DNA of 64,000 nt from Streptomyces sp. RB17 (GTDB lineage Bacteria > Actinomycetota > Actinomycetes > Streptomycetales > Streptomycetaceae), in contig NZ_WEGL01000001.1 in NCBI RefSeq assembly GCF_009604455.1, positions 186,001-250,000 on the forward strand, given 5' to 3'. The notes beneath the pieces were generated by a model. It ran no database searches. It had not been told where the DNA came from and saw only the letters and a list, made by a program, of their open reading frames with translations. Both the position numbers and the translations under genes were made by a program. The first letter of the stretch is position 1; every line of letters starts with the position of its first letter. This document shows, one piece after another, positions 1-7,928 of this stretch.

Positions 1-103
1 GAGCCGCTTCGGCGGTGTGGTCGACGTTCTCGGCAGGCGTGTCGGGGCGCATGGAGGACACGGTACTGCCGAGTGGTGACAGGGCGGAGTAAGGCCGGAT
101 CAT
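1..103 (-). CDS. Start of an unidentified protein (partial, runs off the window)
   Basis: Only 34 codons are inside the window. The ATG at 103-101 is preceded by a strong GGAGGG ribosome site with good spacing, and the frame stays open to base 1. It begins MIRPYSALSPLGS with no signal peptide and no recognisable motif. It lies about 20 bp downstream of the GH30 stop on the same strand, so it is probably the second gene of a GH30 operon and may be a sugar enzyme or transporter. That role is inferred from position only. Confidence 0.55.
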   Translation of the reverse strand, partial: MIRPYSALSPLGSTVSSMRPDTPAENVDHTAEAA

Positions 104-122
104 TGACTTCCCTCCGGTTTCC

Positions 123-1598
123 TCACACCGTCACTCCGTCCACCTGCAGCGTCTGGACCGACTTCGCCGCGAAGGGGACCGACAGGGACTTACCGGAGAG
201 ATACGTGTCCGAGTGCGGTGTGTAGAGGTCCGCTCCGCCCGTCGTCACCGTGTTCCAGCGGGGGACCAGGCCGCCCGGGCCGCCGGTCACCGAGGAGAAG
301 CGGGACAGGTCGAAGGTCAGGGTCGTCGCCGAGGACGAGGTGTTCGCCGCCACTATCACCAGGCGTTTGGCCTGCCGGTCCAGGGCCGCCGCCGCGTAGC
401 TCGCTCCCGTGTCCAGGAGCGTCATCCCGGGGCGGATGTGGCGGGTGAATTGTGCCAGTACGTAGTACTTAGTCTGTACGACGCCCGGCTGCAAGGTGCT
501 CGCGTCGTACGCGATCGTCGCCCAGCCCGCGCTCGGGTCCATCACCTGCCAGTAGACCCATGCCGTGGGGTGCAGCCAGCGGAAGTCGTAGAGGAGGTTG
601 CCGGCCAGGGTCAGGCCGGTGGCGTCGCCGTCTCCCGTCTCCGAGTTCCACAGGGCCTTGCCCGCCGTTGTGACGACGTCGGTGTAGAGCAGGTCGCGGC
701 GGCCGCCCGAGCCCTGGTAGCCGTGGACGTTCACCCGGTCCACATAGCCCTTGGTCGTCGACGAGAAGGAGTTCCAGGTGGTGCGGGCCAGGTCGTAGCT
801 CGTCTCGTCCGACGCCGAGATCTTCGTCGTCGTCAGACCCCGTTTATTCAACTCGCTGCGGAGGTAGGGAAGTACGGCCGACTGGACCGTCGCGTCCATG
901 TGGCAGCCCTCCTGGGTGCCCGTCGCCGTCCACCAGGAGGAGGACGGTTCGTTGAAGGCCTCCACCGTCGTGAAGGTCACGCCCCAGTTCTGCTTCGCGT
1001 ACAGGGCCACCGACGCCAGGTGGGAGGCGTGCTGGCGGTAGTTCCAGGACTGGAGGTTGTTGCCGCCGTCCGAGGCGCCCGAGGGGTTGTGGTTCAGGCA
1101 CATCCACCACATGGGGGAGTTGGCGAAGAGTTCTGACATCGCGCCGCGTTGGGCCGCCTTCTGCAGCATCGCGCGCTGCGTCGCGTCCGCGGTCCACTTC
1201 CAGGACGACGAGGTCGGGTCCTCGTTCGTCCAGTCCTGCCAGTAGCCCTCGATCTGCTTGAACGACGGGATGTCGGGGGACGCGACCATCGACTCGCCGC
1301 CCACGCTGTTCCAGCTGCACGCGCCGAGGTTGTAGCGGGCGATGTTCAGGCCCAGGCCGGGGAGCGCCGTGCCGTTGTACGTCGTCGTCTTCGTCGTGAA
1401 GAAGATGTCCGCGAAGTCGTCCCGCGCGCCGAAGACGTTCGCCCACCAGGCCAGGGACGTGCCCCAGCCCTCCCAAGTGCCGTACGTGGTCGATGGGTTG
1501 ACCGAAATCGTCGCGTCCGCCCTCGCCGTGCCCGTGGCCAGGGCGCTGCCCAGGATGCCCCCGCCCGCTGCGGCCAACAGGGTTCTGCGTCGGATCAT
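123..1598 (-). CDS. Tat-exported glycoside hydrolase, GH30-like (endo-beta-1,6-galactanase type)
   Basis: Predicted secreted retaining glycosidase of about 491 aa. The start MIRRRTLLAAAGGG is chosen over an ATG 15 codons upstream because GGAGAGAG precedes it and it opens a twin-arginine signal peptide ending at TARA. The mature protein begins with a WEGWGTSLAWW segment typical of the GH30 (beta/alpha)8 fold, followed by FNEPSS (likely acid/base Glu) and WNSETGDG (likely nucleophile Glu). A C-terminal beta domain follows (ALDRQAKRLVIVAANTS). The closest subfamily I recall is fungal and actinobacterial endo-beta-1,6-galactanase, acting on arabinogalactan side chains. Substrate is inferred. It leads a short operon with the partial gene downstream. 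Confidence 0.8.
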   Translation of the reverse strand: MIRRRTLLAAAGGGILGSALATGTARADATISVNPSTTYGTWEGWGTSLAWWANVFGARDDFADIFFTTKTTTYNGTALPGLGLNIARYNLGACSWNSVGGESMVASPDIPSFKQIEGYWQDWTNEDPTSSSWKWTADATQRAMLQKAAQRGAMSELFANSPMWWMCLNHNPSGASDGGNNLQSWNYRQHASHLASVALYAKQNWGVTFTTVEAFNEPSSSWWTATGTQEGCHMDATVQSAVLPYLRSELNKRGLTTTKISASDETSYDLARTTWNSFSSTTKGYVDRVNVHGYQGSGGRRDLLYTDVVTTAGKALWNSETGDGDATGLTLAGNLLYDFRWLHPTAWVYWQVMDPSAGWATIAYDASTLQPGVVQTKYYVLAQFTRHIRPGMTLLDTGASYAAAALDRQAKRLVIVAANTSSSATTLTFDLSRFSSVTGGPGGLVPRWNTVTTGGADLYTPHSDTYLSGKSLSVPFAAKSVQTLQVDGVTV

Positions 1599-1681
1599 CG
1601 CTCTCTCCGCCCTCTGTGTCGCGGCTCCGGCAGCAGGAAGCATCGGGGGTGACGGGCGGGGTTGTCGAGGGTTCTGACAGC

Positions 1682-1694
1682 GGTTTCTAAAACC
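1682..1694. promoter_or_regulatory. Short palindrome between the GH30 and sortase genes
   Basis: GGTTTCTAAAACC is a 5+5 bp inverted repeat with a 3 bp spacer. It lies about 85 bp upstream of the GH30 start and 110 bp upstream of the sortase start. Its form would suit a LacI- or ROK-type operator for the GH30 operon, but no regulator gene sits next to it. This is weak evidence. Confidence 0.3.
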
Positions 1695-1804
1695 CGTTGA
1701 GGAAGCGGGCCGAGATGGTGGATCCGCTTGTGACTATGGCCAGTTGTGCCCGTTGCCCCTACCCTGCGGGCGGCTCCCGTGGAGGCCCATGGAGGTGGGG
1801 GCGG

Positions 1805-2626
1805 ATGCCGGCATGGTGGTCGGGCGTGCGGGTCGTACGGCACAGCGATCGGCGTCGGCGTGCCCGGCGGCGGCGTGTGCTGTGGGGCGGGGCCGAGGTG
1901 CTCGTGACCGTCGGCGTGCTGCTCATGCTGCTGGTGGTGCACCAGCTGTGGTGGACCAACCGGGAGGCGCGGCGCGGCGCGGAGCGGCAGGTGGAGGCGC
2001 TGGAGCGGGAGTGGGGTCATGAGGGGGACGGCGCCGGCGGTGGGGACCCTTCGCCTGCTGTCTCCGGTTCGCCCACCGCCTCCGGTTCGCCCACGGACCC
2101 CGCACCGACCACCCCGTACGCCTCCCCGTCCCGTGCGCCGCAGCGGTCGTACACGCCCGTCGGCCTCCCCCGGCGCTCCCAGGCGTACGCCGTGCTCACC
2201 ATCCCCCGGCTGGGGCTGCGCGTTCCCGTCGCCGAGGGTGTGAGCAAGGCCGACGTCCTGAACAAGGGGTACGTCGGCCATTACCGGGGGACCGGGCAGC
2301 CCGGGCAGGCGGGCAACTTCGCGCTCGCCGGGCACCGGAACACGCACGGCGAGCCCTTCCGCTACCTGCCCCGGCTGCGGCGCGGGGACGACATCGAGGT
2401 GGAGACGCGGACGGCGACGTACACGTACGACGTCGACCAGATCCTGCCGCAGACCTCCGCGACCGACTCGGGGGTCATCCGGCCCGTCCCGCGCTCCCTC
2501 GTGCGGCCCGCGTACGGGTACTCCGAGCCGGGTTACTACATCACCCTCACCACCTGCACCCCCGAGTTCACCTCGCGCTACCGGATGGTGGTGTGGGGGA
2601 AGCTGGTGTCGATGCGGCCCCGCTAG
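1805..2626 (+). CDS. Class E sortase
   Basis: Membrane-anchored cysteine transpeptidase that would attach LAXTG-bearing proteins to the cell wall. I start at ATG 1805 (about 273 aa) because GGAGGTGGGG at 1791-1800 is ideally placed; starts at 1697 (TTG) or 1715 (ATG) are also open. Order: a very basic cytoplasmic N-terminus, one transmembrane helix (VLVTVGVLLMLLVVHQLWW), a Ser/Thr/Pro-rich spacer, then the sortase barrel with catalytic His in LAGHRNTHG, Cys in TLTTCTPEF and Arg in FTSRYRMVV. A candidate substrate, the LASTG protein at 13127-14050, is in this window. The stop overlaps the convergent MFS stop by 3 bp. Confidence 0.9.
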   Translation: MPAWWSGVRVVRHSDRRRRARRRRVLWGGAEVLVTVGVLLMLLVVHQLWWTNREARRGAERQVEALEREWGHEGDGAGGGDPSPAVSGSPTASGSPTDPAPTTPYASPSRAPQRSYTPVGLPRRSQAYAVLTIPRLGLRVPVAEGVSKADVLNKGYVGHYRGTGQPGQAGNFALAGHRNTHGEPFRYLPRLRRGDDIEVETRTATYTYDVDQILPQTSATDSGVIRPVPRSLVRPAYGYSEPGYYITLTTCTPEFTSRYRMVVWGKLVSMRPR

Positions 2627-4023
2627 GCCCGCTCCCGCAGCACCAGCACGCTCACCGCCCCCACCGCCGCCAGCCCCGCCGACACCAGCAGGGCGATGTT
2701 CGCGCCGTGCGCCAGGCTTCCAGTGGACGTGGCGAGGGCGATGGTCAGGGCCACGCCGGCGCAGGAGCCGATGTAGCGGAGGGTCTGCTGGGCGCCGGAG
2801 CCCATCGCGGCGCGTTCGCGCGGGACCGACTCGACGGCCAGCAGGGGCAGCGCGCCGTTGAGCAGGCCGCTGCCGACACCGCTGATGATCAGGCCGGGCA
2901 GCAGCCGGGTCCAGGAGCCGGAGGCCACGGCACCGAGCATGGTCAGGACGGCGATCGTGTGCAGGGCGAAGCCGACGGCCAGCTGGGCGCGCGGGGCGAT
3001 ACGGCCGGCCAGGTGCTTGACCTGGAGGGCCACCGTGAAGCTCAGGCCGGACCAGAGCAGGAGCAGCCAGGCCGTCTGGATCGGGGACAGCCGGAGCGTC
3101 TGCTGGAGGAGGGCCGGCAGGAAGCTGAACATGCCGATCACCGCGAGGCCGGTGAACAGGCCGCCCGCGGCCGAGGCCAGGAAGCGGGTGTGGTGCAGCA
3201 GGGCGAGGTCGATCATGGGGGCGCGGGTCCGGTGTTCCACCGCGGCGAAGAGCGCGATCAGGAGTACGGCGGCGGCCAGCAGCAGTCCCACGGGTGCGCG
3301 GAGCCAGCCGTCGCGGCCCAGGGTCAGGGCCGCCACCAGGGAGACCAGGGCCAGGCCGAAGGTCAGGGCACCGAGGATGTCCGGGCGGCCGCCGCGCGCG
3401 GCGCGGGACTCGGCCAGCGTGCGGGTGCCCAGCGCGGCCACGACGACGGCGGCGGCGCCCAGGACGCCGTACGCCACCCGCCAGCTCGGCAGTGCGCCCG
3501 CGATCAGCGGGCCCACCGCGATGCCGCCGCTGACGAAGGCGCCCCACACGCCGGTCGCGTGCAGCCGGCCGCGTGGTGAGGGGAAGGCGGCCACCAGCAG
3601 GCCGAGGCTGCTCGCCAGGATCGCCGCGCTCGCGGCGCCCTGGGCGATACGGGCGAGGGTGAACTGCCAGGTCGAGGTGGTGAAGGCGCCGAGCGCGGTG
3701 GTGATGCCGAGGGCCAGGGTGCCGCCGAGGAAGATGCGGCGGCGGCCGTAGTCGTCGGCGAGGCTGCCGGCCACCAGCAGGAGGGCGGCGAGGCCCAGCG
3801 GGGTGCCGTTCAGCAGCCAGGCCTGGGCGGAGAGCGGGGTGTGCAGCGCGGTCGCCGTCTCCGGGAGCGTGACCATCGGGGCCGTGTACGTCATCAGCGC
3901 CACGGCGGTGGCCGCGCTGGTCAGGGCGAGGGTGGCCCGGGGGCGTGCGGGGACGTCCCGGGCGGTCGCGCCGCGTACGGAGGCCGTGGCGGCGGGGGTG
4001 GTGGTGGAGTCGAGCCCGGTCAT
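2623..4023 (-). CDS. MFS drug-type efflux transporter
   Basis: A 466-aa polytopic protein with about 12-14 hydrophobic helices and the MFS loop motif GSLADDYGRRR. It resembles proton-driven multidrug exporters of the DHA group in length and in the helix-4/5 region (GVWGAFVSGGIAVGPLIAG). It is transcribed divergently from an HxlR-type regulator. The 175 bp between them carries four repeat elements sharing a GAACC half-site, so it is probably repressed by that regulator and induced by a small electrophile or drug. Substrate is not predictable. Confidence 0.88.
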   Translation of the reverse strand: MTGLDSTTTPAATASVRGATARDVPARPRATLALTSAATAVALMTYTAPMVTLPETATALHTPLSAQAWLLNGTPLGLAALLLVAGSLADDYGRRRIFLGGTLALGITTALGAFTTSTWQFTLARIAQGAASAAILASSLGLLVAAFPSPRGRLHATGVWGAFVSGGIAVGPLIAGALPSWRVAYGVLGAAAVVVAALGTRTLAESRAARGGRPDILGALTFGLALVSLVAALTLGRDGWLRAPVGLLLAAAVLLIALFAAVEHRTRAPMIDLALLHHTRFLASAAGGLFTGLAVIGMFSFLPALLQQTLRLSPIQTAWLLLLWSGLSFTVALQVKHLAGRIAPRAQLAVGFALHTIAVLTMLGAVASGSWTRLLPGLIISGVGSGLLNGALPLLAVESVPRERAAMGSGAQQTLRYIGSCAGVALTIALATSTGSLAHGANIALLVSAGLAAVGAVSVLVLRERA

Positions 4024-4062
4024 GGCGTGGTCCTGTTCTTACGGGGCCTGCGGTGACGTGTC

Positions 4063-4099
4063 GATCACTCGGCGAACCGGTGGATCACTCGGCGAACCG
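4063..4099. repeat. Direct repeat in front of the MFS gene
   Basis: GATCACTCGGCGAACCG occurs at 4063-4079 and again at 4083-4099, exactly 20 bp apart, starting 40 bp upstream of the MFS ATG. The CGAACC end is the same half-site found in the two palindromes nearer the regulator. Two-turn spacing on one DNA face suits tandem binding by an HxlR dimer over the MFS promoter (inference). Confidence 0.55.
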
Positions 4100-4106
4100 A
4101 CCTCTG

Positions 4107-4167
4107 GTTCAGTCATTGAACTGACGTGACTCCACCACCGTAACACCATCGGTTCGGTCATCGAACC
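4107..4167. promoter_or_regulatory. Two palindromic operators for the HxlR regulator
   Basis: GTTCAGTCATTGAAC (4107-4121) and GGTTCGGTCATCGAACC (4151-4167) are perfect inverted repeats with the same GTCAT centre, 45 bp apart centre to centre. The second lies 32 bp upstream of the regulator ATG. This is a classic autoregulatory arrangement for a divergent HxlR/transporter pair. Confidence 0.7.
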
Positions 4168-4198
4168 AAGTCGTCGGAAAGTGGCTACAGTGGACGGC

Positions 4199-4726
4199 AT
4201 GGCACTGGGCAAGGACTACGCGACACAGGAGTGCTCGATCGCCCGCGCGCTCGAGATCGTCGGCGAGCGCTGGACGCTGCTCGTCGTCCGGGACGCGCTC
4301 TACGGCGTGCGGCGCTACAACGACTTCCTGGTCCACCTCGGCATCCCGCGCGCCGTCCTGGCCGCCCGGCTGCAGGCCCTGACCGCCGAGGGCATTCTCG
4401 AAAAGCGCCGCTACCAGCAGTCGCCGCCGCGCGACGAGTACGTCCTCACCGAGCGCGGCATCGACCTGTGGCCCACCCTGCGCGCCCTCGGTCGGTGGGG
4501 CCGCGAGCACTTCACCGAGACACAGCTGCGGTACTTCCGGCACGCGGACTGCGGCACGGAACTCGGGCCGTACGGCGAGTGCCGCGCCTGCGGGGTCGTC
4601 GTACCGGTCGCGGACGTGGTCATGGAGCCCGGCCCGGGCCTCGACCCCGACCCGGCGGACCCGGTCAGCCGGGCGCTGCTGAAGCCGAAGCGGCTGCTGG
4701 AGCCGCTGGAGACGGAACCCGCCTGA
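4199..4726 (+). CDS. HxlR-family winged-helix transcriptional regulator
   Basis: About 175 aa. The core has the HxlR signature CSIARALEIVGERWTLLVVRD followed by the DNA-reading helix (RRYNDFLVHLGIPRAVLAARL) and the wing. HxlR proteins bind as dimers and often sense electrophiles or redox through cysteines; this one has a Cys in CSIARAL plus three Cys after residue 118 (ADCGTELGPYGECRACG). Those could form a metal site or sensor. The ATG at 4199 follows GGAAAG; a GTG at 4181 is possible. It is divergent from the MFS exporter, its probable target. Confidence 0.9.
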   Translation: MALGKDYATQECSIARALEIVGERWTLLVVRDALYGVRRYNDFLVHLGIPRAVLAARLQALTAEGILEKRRYQQSPPRDEYVLTERGIDLWPTLRALGRWGREHFTETQLRYFRHADCGTELGPYGECRACGVVVPVADVVMEPGPGLDPDPADPVSRALLKPKRLLEPLETEPA

Positions 4727-4761
4727 GCGGCAGCGCGGGCGGGCCCGGGTGCCCTCGCCGG

Positions 4762-5592
4762 TCAGGCGGTGCCTTCGCCCCTGAGGACGTCGACGCCGGC
4801 CCGGTCGGTCGCCTCCGGTCGGCCGCCCAGCCGGTGCACGACCACCCAGCGGCCGTCCGCCATGGCGCCCGCGAAGACGGAGGCGTGGCGGGTCGCGCCG
4901 TTGTGCCAGAACAGCGCGCCGGCCGTCTGCCAGGAGGGAGCGGGATCTCCCAGCCGGCGTTCGATCACCAGCCGGACGAGCAGCTCGGCGACCGCACACG
5001 GGGTCGCCCACAGGCCGCCCGCCGGAAGGATCGCCCCGTCCATCGTCCAGGGCCTGCGGCCCCTGCCGAGGAACCCGGGTGCCAGTAGACGCCGCTCGGC
5101 GTCGGGCCGTGCGCTCACCTCGTGGACGTCCAGCGGCCGCAGAACGTGCTCGGCGAGCAGTTCCTCGTACGACGCACCGGCCGAGGCGACCAGTGCCGCG
5201 CCGAGGACGGCGTACCCGAGGTTGGAGTACTCCTCCCGCTTCCCCGGCGGCCGGACCACGACCCCGTCCAGCCGCCCGAGCAGCCGGTGCAGGGCTTCGC
5301 CGTCGAACGCGGCGTACGGATCGCGGCCCCCGGTGCCGGGCGGGAGGCGCGGCAGCCCGGACGTGTGCTCGGCCAGGTGCCGCAGCGTGATGCCGGTGCG
5401 CGGGGCGGTGGGGAGCAGGCGCTCGACCGGGTCGTCGACGTCCAGCAGGCCCGCGGCGGCCATGCGCATGAGCGCCGTACCGGTGAGCACCTTGGTGAAG
5501 GAGCCGATCTCGACGAACCGGTCCACCGCGTGACCGTCCCCGACGCGTGCGGGAGACGCGTCACTCAGGACGCAGGTGGGAGTACGGGGCAT
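4762..5592 (-). CDS. Serine hydrolase of the class C beta-lactamase / DD-peptidase fold
   Basis: A 276-aa protein with the three motifs of the fold: SFTK (residues 31-34, nucleophile Ser31 and Lys34), YSN (122-124) and a late HNG in the KTG position. It has no signal peptide or membrane segment, so it is probably cytosolic, acting as an esterase or amidohydrolase rather than a true beta-lactamase. It is shorter than AmpC-type enzymes (about 350 aa). ATG 5592 follows GAAGGGG. It is convergent with the HxlR gene. Confidence 0.85.
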   Translation of the reverse strand: MPRTPTCVLSDASPARVGDGHAVDRFVEIGSFTKVLTGTALMRMAAAGLLDVDDPVERLLPTAPRTGITLRHLAEHTSGLPRLPPGTGGRDPYAAFDGEALHRLLGRLDGVVVRPPGKREEYSNLGYAVLGAALVASAGASYEELLAEHVLRPLDVHEVSARPDAERRLLAPGFLGRGRRPWTMDGAILPAGGLWATPCAVAELLVRLVIERRLGDPAPSWQTAGALFWHNGATRHASVFAGAMADGRWVVVHRLGGRPEATDRAGVDVLRGEGTA

Positions 5593-5679
5593 GGCGGGGC
5601 CCTTCAGGTGTCTGGTCAGGTCTACCTGTATAAAGGGCAAGCAGACATGGATGGTTGAGGCCGTGGGGAGGGAAGTGAA

Positions 5680-6003
5680 GTGGTCCGCACTCTCGCGCGG
5701 TCGCGTGCGTTCGCCCCGCTGCTGCTTCTCCTGCTGCTTCTCCTGCTGCCGGTCGTGCTGCTCGACACCGGCAATCTCTCCGCGACCGTGGCACTCGCCG
5801 CGACCACGGCGGCCGGGGTCGCGCTCACCGTCTGCACGCTGATCGCCGCCCGCACCGCGCCCGTCGTCCCGCCCACCCGGGTGCGCACGGCGATCCGCGA
5901 CCGGGCCCGCCGTACGGCATTCCTGCCGCAACGTGATCCGGACGCGCCCGGCCGACGCCGGCCCAGGGCACCCGGGCACGCCCTTCCGGCGACCGCCGCG
6001 TAG
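5680..6003 (+). CDS. Small membrane protein (DUF6412-like) next to yidC
   Basis: A 107-aa protein starting at GTG 5680 after GGGGAGGGAAG. It has two hydrophobic helices (a poly-Leu helix at about 13-28, then about 35-57) and a basic Pro-rich tail (PTRVRTAIRDRARR). It matches my recollection of DUF6412 proteins, which commonly sit immediately before YidC-like insertase genes in Streptomyces, as here. Function unknown. A role beside the insertase is inferred from the neighbourhood only. Confidence 0.7.
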   Translation: MVRTLARSRAFAPLLLLLLLLLLPVVLLDTGNLSATVALAATTAAGVALTVCTLIAARTAPVVPPTRVRTAIRDRARRTAFLPQRDPDAPGRRRPRAPGHALPATAA

Positions 6004-6131
6004 GGCACGTTCTCTCCCTTCGTACGGGTGACCGTTTGTTCGGTGACCTTGTGTACGCGTGGCCCCACGCGGGTCGTCATGCCGTCGTTTCACTCCTTTC
6101 CGGCACGACGAGACCCCCGGAGGGCTCACCC

Positions 6132-6858
6132 ATGTCCGTCTTCTCCCTCTTCGCGCGCCTGGTCGAGCAGCTCGCCCGACCTGCTGCAGCCGCTCTTCCA
6201 CGCCTCCGCGGCCGCCGCCGCGATCGTCCTGTTCACCGCGCTCGTACGACTCCTCGTCCACCCGCTGTCCCGCGCCGCCGCCCGCGGTCAACGCGCCCGC
6301 GCCGAACTGCAGCCCCGCATCGCCGAGCTGCGCTCGAAGTACGCCAAGGACCCGAAACGGCTGCAGCGGGCGGTGCTCGAACTGCACGCCGAGGAAAAGG
6401 TGTCACCGCTGTCCGGCTGTCTGCCCAGCCTGCTCCAGCTGCCCGCCTTCTTCGTCCTCTACCACCTCTTCTCCAGCGCCACGATCGGCGGTGCGAGCAA
6501 CCGGCTGCTCGGCCACCAGCTGTTCGCGGCGCCGCTCGGCGGGCGGTGGGCCGACGCGCTCGCCGGCGGTGGGGCGTTCGGTCCGGCGGGGCTGGTCTAC
6601 CTCGGACTCTTCGTGATCGTCGCGGCCGTCGCCGCCTTCAACTACCGGCGCACCACGAGGACGATGGCCGCGGGCCCGGTCACGGTGGGCGCCGGGGACG
6701 GCGAGCCGGTGCCGGGGCTCGGCGCGGTCAACAAGGTCATGCCGTACATGTCCTTCTTCACGCTCGTCACGGTGGCGGTCGTACCGCTGGCCGCCGCGCT
6801 GTACGTCGTCACCAGCACGGCCTGGACCGCGGTGGAACGGGCGGCGCTGTACCGGTAG
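6132..6858 (+). pseudogene. YidC/Oxa1-family membrane insertase, frameshifted near the start
   Basis: The protein matches the 60-kDa insertase fold: a helix with VLFTALVRLLVHPLSR, the cytoplasmic basic loop (RIAELRSKYAKDPKRLQ), helices LLQLPAFFVLYHLF and LFVIVAAVAAFNY, and a last helix near 780 bp. It is a short Streptomyces-type paralogue of about 241 aa. The well-placed GGAGGG and ATG 6132 read MSVFSLFARLVEQLA in one frame; after the CCC at 6175-6177 the homologous reading (DLLQPLFHASAAAAAIVLF) continues one frame over. One extra C restores a single 242-codon gene when removed (727 nt = 3x242+1). No alternative start in the second frame covers helix 1. It is a real inactivating frameshift or a sequencing error. 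Confidence 0.75.
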
Positions 6859-6913
6859 CAGGGCGCGGTTACGGTCCAGTACGTGAACAGGGTCTTGCGG
6901 AGTGGATGGTGCG

Positions 6914-6939
6914 ATCGGAGGATCGACCAGTCCTCCGAT
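6914..6939. promoter_or_regulatory. Inverted repeat (candidate operator) before the FAH-family gene
   Basis: ATCGGAGGA (6914-6922) and TCCTCCGAT (6931-6939) are perfect 9 bp arms around an 8 bp centre, ending 48 bp before the ATG of the hydrolase. The form suits an IclR- or GntR-type operator. No regulator gene is adjacent. Confidence 0.5.
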
Positions 6940-6987
6940 GGCTGCACCCATCGGTCCGGGCGTCCGCGATCGAGGGAGATTGTGACC

Positions 6988-7845
6988 ATGAAGCTGCTGC
7001 GAGTCGGTACGGCCGGGGCCGAGCGGCCCGCGCTGCTCGACGCCGAGGGGACCCTCCGCGACCTGTCGGGCCTGGTGGACGACATCGACGGCGCGCTCCT
7101 CGCCGACGAGGCCGCCCTCGACCGGGTACGGGCGGCGGCCGCGTCCGGTGAGCTGCCCGCGCTGGACGCGACGGGACTGCGGATCGGGCCGCCGCTCGCC
7201 CGCATCGGCAAGATCGTCTGCATCGGGCTCAACTACCACGACCACGCCCGCGAGACCGGCGCCGAACCGCCCGCCGAGCCGGTCGTCTTCTTCAAGGCGC
7301 CGGACACGGTCGTCGGGCCGAACGACACGGTGCTCGTGCCTCGCGGGTCGCGCAAGACCGACTGGGAGGTGGAGCTGGCCGTCGTCATCGGGCGTACGGC
7401 CCGCTATGTGGAGTCGGCCGAGGAGGCGCTCGCGCATGTCGCGGGGTACGCGGTGGCCCATGACGTGTCCGAGCGGGAGTTCCAGATCGAGCGCGGCGGC
7501 ACCTGGGACAAGGGCAAGAACTGCGAGACGTTCAATCCGCTGGGGCCGTGGCTGGTGACGGCCGACGAGGTCGCCGACCCGCAGGCTCTGCCGCTGAAGC
7601 TGTGGGTCAACGGGGAGCTGAAGCAGGACGGCACGACGGCCGAGCAGATCTTTCCGGTCGGTGAAGTCGTGCGGTACGTCAGCCAGTTCATGACGCTGTA
7701 TCCCGGGGACGTCATCAATACGGGGACGCCGGCGGGTGTGGCGATGGGGCGGCCCGAGCCGAAGCCGTACTTGAGGGCCGGGGATGTGGTCGAGCTGGAG
7801 ATTCCCGGGCTCGGTCGGCAGCGGCAGGAGTTGAAAGACGCGTAA
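6988..7845 (+). CDS. Fumarylacetoacetate-hydrolase-family protein (acylpyruvase type)
   Basis: A 285-aa cytosolic protein with the FAH fold: a small N-terminal domain, then CIGLNYHDHARETG, metal-ligand acidic residues in DWEVELAVVIG, the GYAVAHDVSERE stretch and the C-terminal INTGTPAGV loop. Family members cleave C-C bonds in acylpyruvates or fumarylacetoacetate, or decarboxylate oxaloacetate, using Mg/Mn. ATG 6988 follows GAGGGAGA; a GTG two codons upstream is possible. Substrate unknown. A strong inverted repeat upstream suggests substrate-responsive control. Confidence 0.88.
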   Translation: MKLLRVGTAGAERPALLDAEGTLRDLSGLVDDIDGALLADEAALDRVRAAAASGELPALDATGLRIGPPLARIGKIVCIGLNYHDHARETGAEPPAEPVVFFKAPDTVVGPNDTVLVPRGSRKTDWEVELAVVIGRTARYVESAEEALAHVAGYAVAHDVSEREFQIERGGTWDKGKNCETFNPLGPWLVTADEVADPQALPLKLWVNGELKQDGTTAEQIFPVGEVVRYVSQFMTLYPGDVINTGTPAGVAMGRPEPKPYLRAGDVVELEIPGLGRQRQELKDA

Positions 7846-7893
7846 TGGGGTGGGGCCGCGCGAGTACGGCGGGTGCGGGCCCGTCGTGGTTTC

Positions 7894-7915
7894 TCGCGCA
7901 GTTCCCCGCGCCCCT
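7894..7915 (+). repeat. Dispersed Streptomyces intergenic repeat, copy 1
   Basis: TCGCGCAGTTCCCCGCGCCC continues to CT at 7915. I recognise this as a sequence scattered between genes in many Streptomyces genomes. A second, inverted copy with one substitution lies at 11948-11969. Here it sits between the convergent FAH and LLM genes and may serve in transcript 3' ends. Confidence 0.6.
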
Positions 7916-7928
7916 CGGGCCGGACCAC

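Noticed and set aside
1595..3547. A 650-codon minus-strand open frame over the sortase and MFS genes
   Set aside because: Low-complexity Arg/Gly/Pro shadow. The sortase and MFS genes have motifs, starts and ribosome sites.
4762..5592. Antibiotic-resistance beta-lactamase
   Set aside because: It lacks an export signal and has a weak third motif. The class C fold is shared by many esterases and amidohydrolases.
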